Shown here one piece after another: positions 5,945 through 6,074 of a stretch of 6,074 bases of DNA. Position numbers and translations under genes: made by a program. Location of the stretch: the NCBI GenBank assembly GCA_007126855.1, contig SLAK01000293.1, positions 1 to 6,074 of the forward strand, in the 5' to 3' direction. The stretch is from Dehalococcoidia bacterium. Lineage in GTDB: Bacteria; Chloroflexota; Dehalococcoidia; Tepidiformales; Tepidiformaceae. Positions within the stretch are counted from its first letter, which is position 1. The number at the start of each line of letters is the position of its first letter. Below the pieces are notes generated by a model. It was not told where the DNA came from. It did no database searches and worked only from the letters and a program-made list of their open reading frames with translations.

Positions 5945-6074
5945 TCAGGATGTCCGAAGCGCCACCAGGTGAAAGCGCCATGGCTCCCCGCTGCGCACAT
6001 GCTCCGGTATCTCGCCGGCGCCGTCCCGCATATACGGGTCGTCGAATGCGCCAAGGTCCTCGAAGCCGCGTTCC
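5945..6074 (-). CDS. C-terminal end of an unidentified protein (5' part outside the window)
   Basis: The minus strand is open from the right edge to a TGA at 5947-5945, giving 42 residues that end in GEPWRFHLVALRTS. The amino-acid make-up looks like a real acidic-to-mixed protein tail, with mostly G or C in third codon positions, whereas the plus-strand frame from 5949 is arginine-rich and shadow-like. The ending, an aromatic-hydrophobic strand WRFHLVAL, would suit the last strand of a class I SAM-dependent methyltransferase, but this is a guess from a few residues. Its stop lies three bases from the sigma factor's stop, in convergent orientation, with no terminator between them. Confidence 0.6.
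   Translation of the reverse strand, partial: ERGFEDLGAFDDPYMRDGAGEIPEHVRSGEPWRFHLVALRTS

Overview
The window comes from a GC-rich bacterium and is a chromosome-like stretch with no mobile-element, CRISPR, tRNA or rRNA signal. I cannot name the organism. The tandem CaiB/BaiF protein, a FliA/WhiG-type sigma factor without flagellar genes nearby, and the possible leaderless promoter would fit Chloroflexota or a similar lineage, but this is only an impression.

Layout. Bases 1-2166 (minus) hold a large class III CoA-transferase made of two CaiB/BaiF halves. It runs off the left edge but is nearly complete. Bases 2278-3945 (minus) encode a PAS-GGDEF-EAL cyclic-di-GMP enzyme. Bases 4145-4852 (minus) encode a NarL/FixJ response regulator. 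A 345-bp divergent control region (4853-5197) holds a 17-bp tandem duplication, an AT-rich stretch, several inverted repeats and a 9-bp direct repeat. Bases 5198-5941 (plus) encode a FliA/WhiG-type sigma factor. From 5945 to the right edge lies the 3' end of an unidentified minus-strand gene, convergent with the sigma gene.

How they may work together. The response regulator, the c-di-GMP enzyme and the sigma factor form a divergent signalling cluster. The regulator and the enzyme lie in the same direction, 198 bp apart, and the regulator and sigma gene share an upstream region. In Streptomyces the sigma factor WhiG is held inactive by the anti-sigma RsiG bound to c-di-GMP, so a WhiG/FliA-like sigma beside a c-di-GMP enzyme is suggestive. 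No anti-sigma gene is visible in the window. The CoA-transferase appears to be a separate metabolic unit, with its own likely promoter placed so close to the ATG that the mRNA would be leaderless.

I found no clearly new multi-gene system. The points most worth a second look are the c-di-GMP/sigma pairing, the half-degenerate tandem CoA-transferase, the NifL-like PAS domain, and the repeats and structure of the divergent control region.
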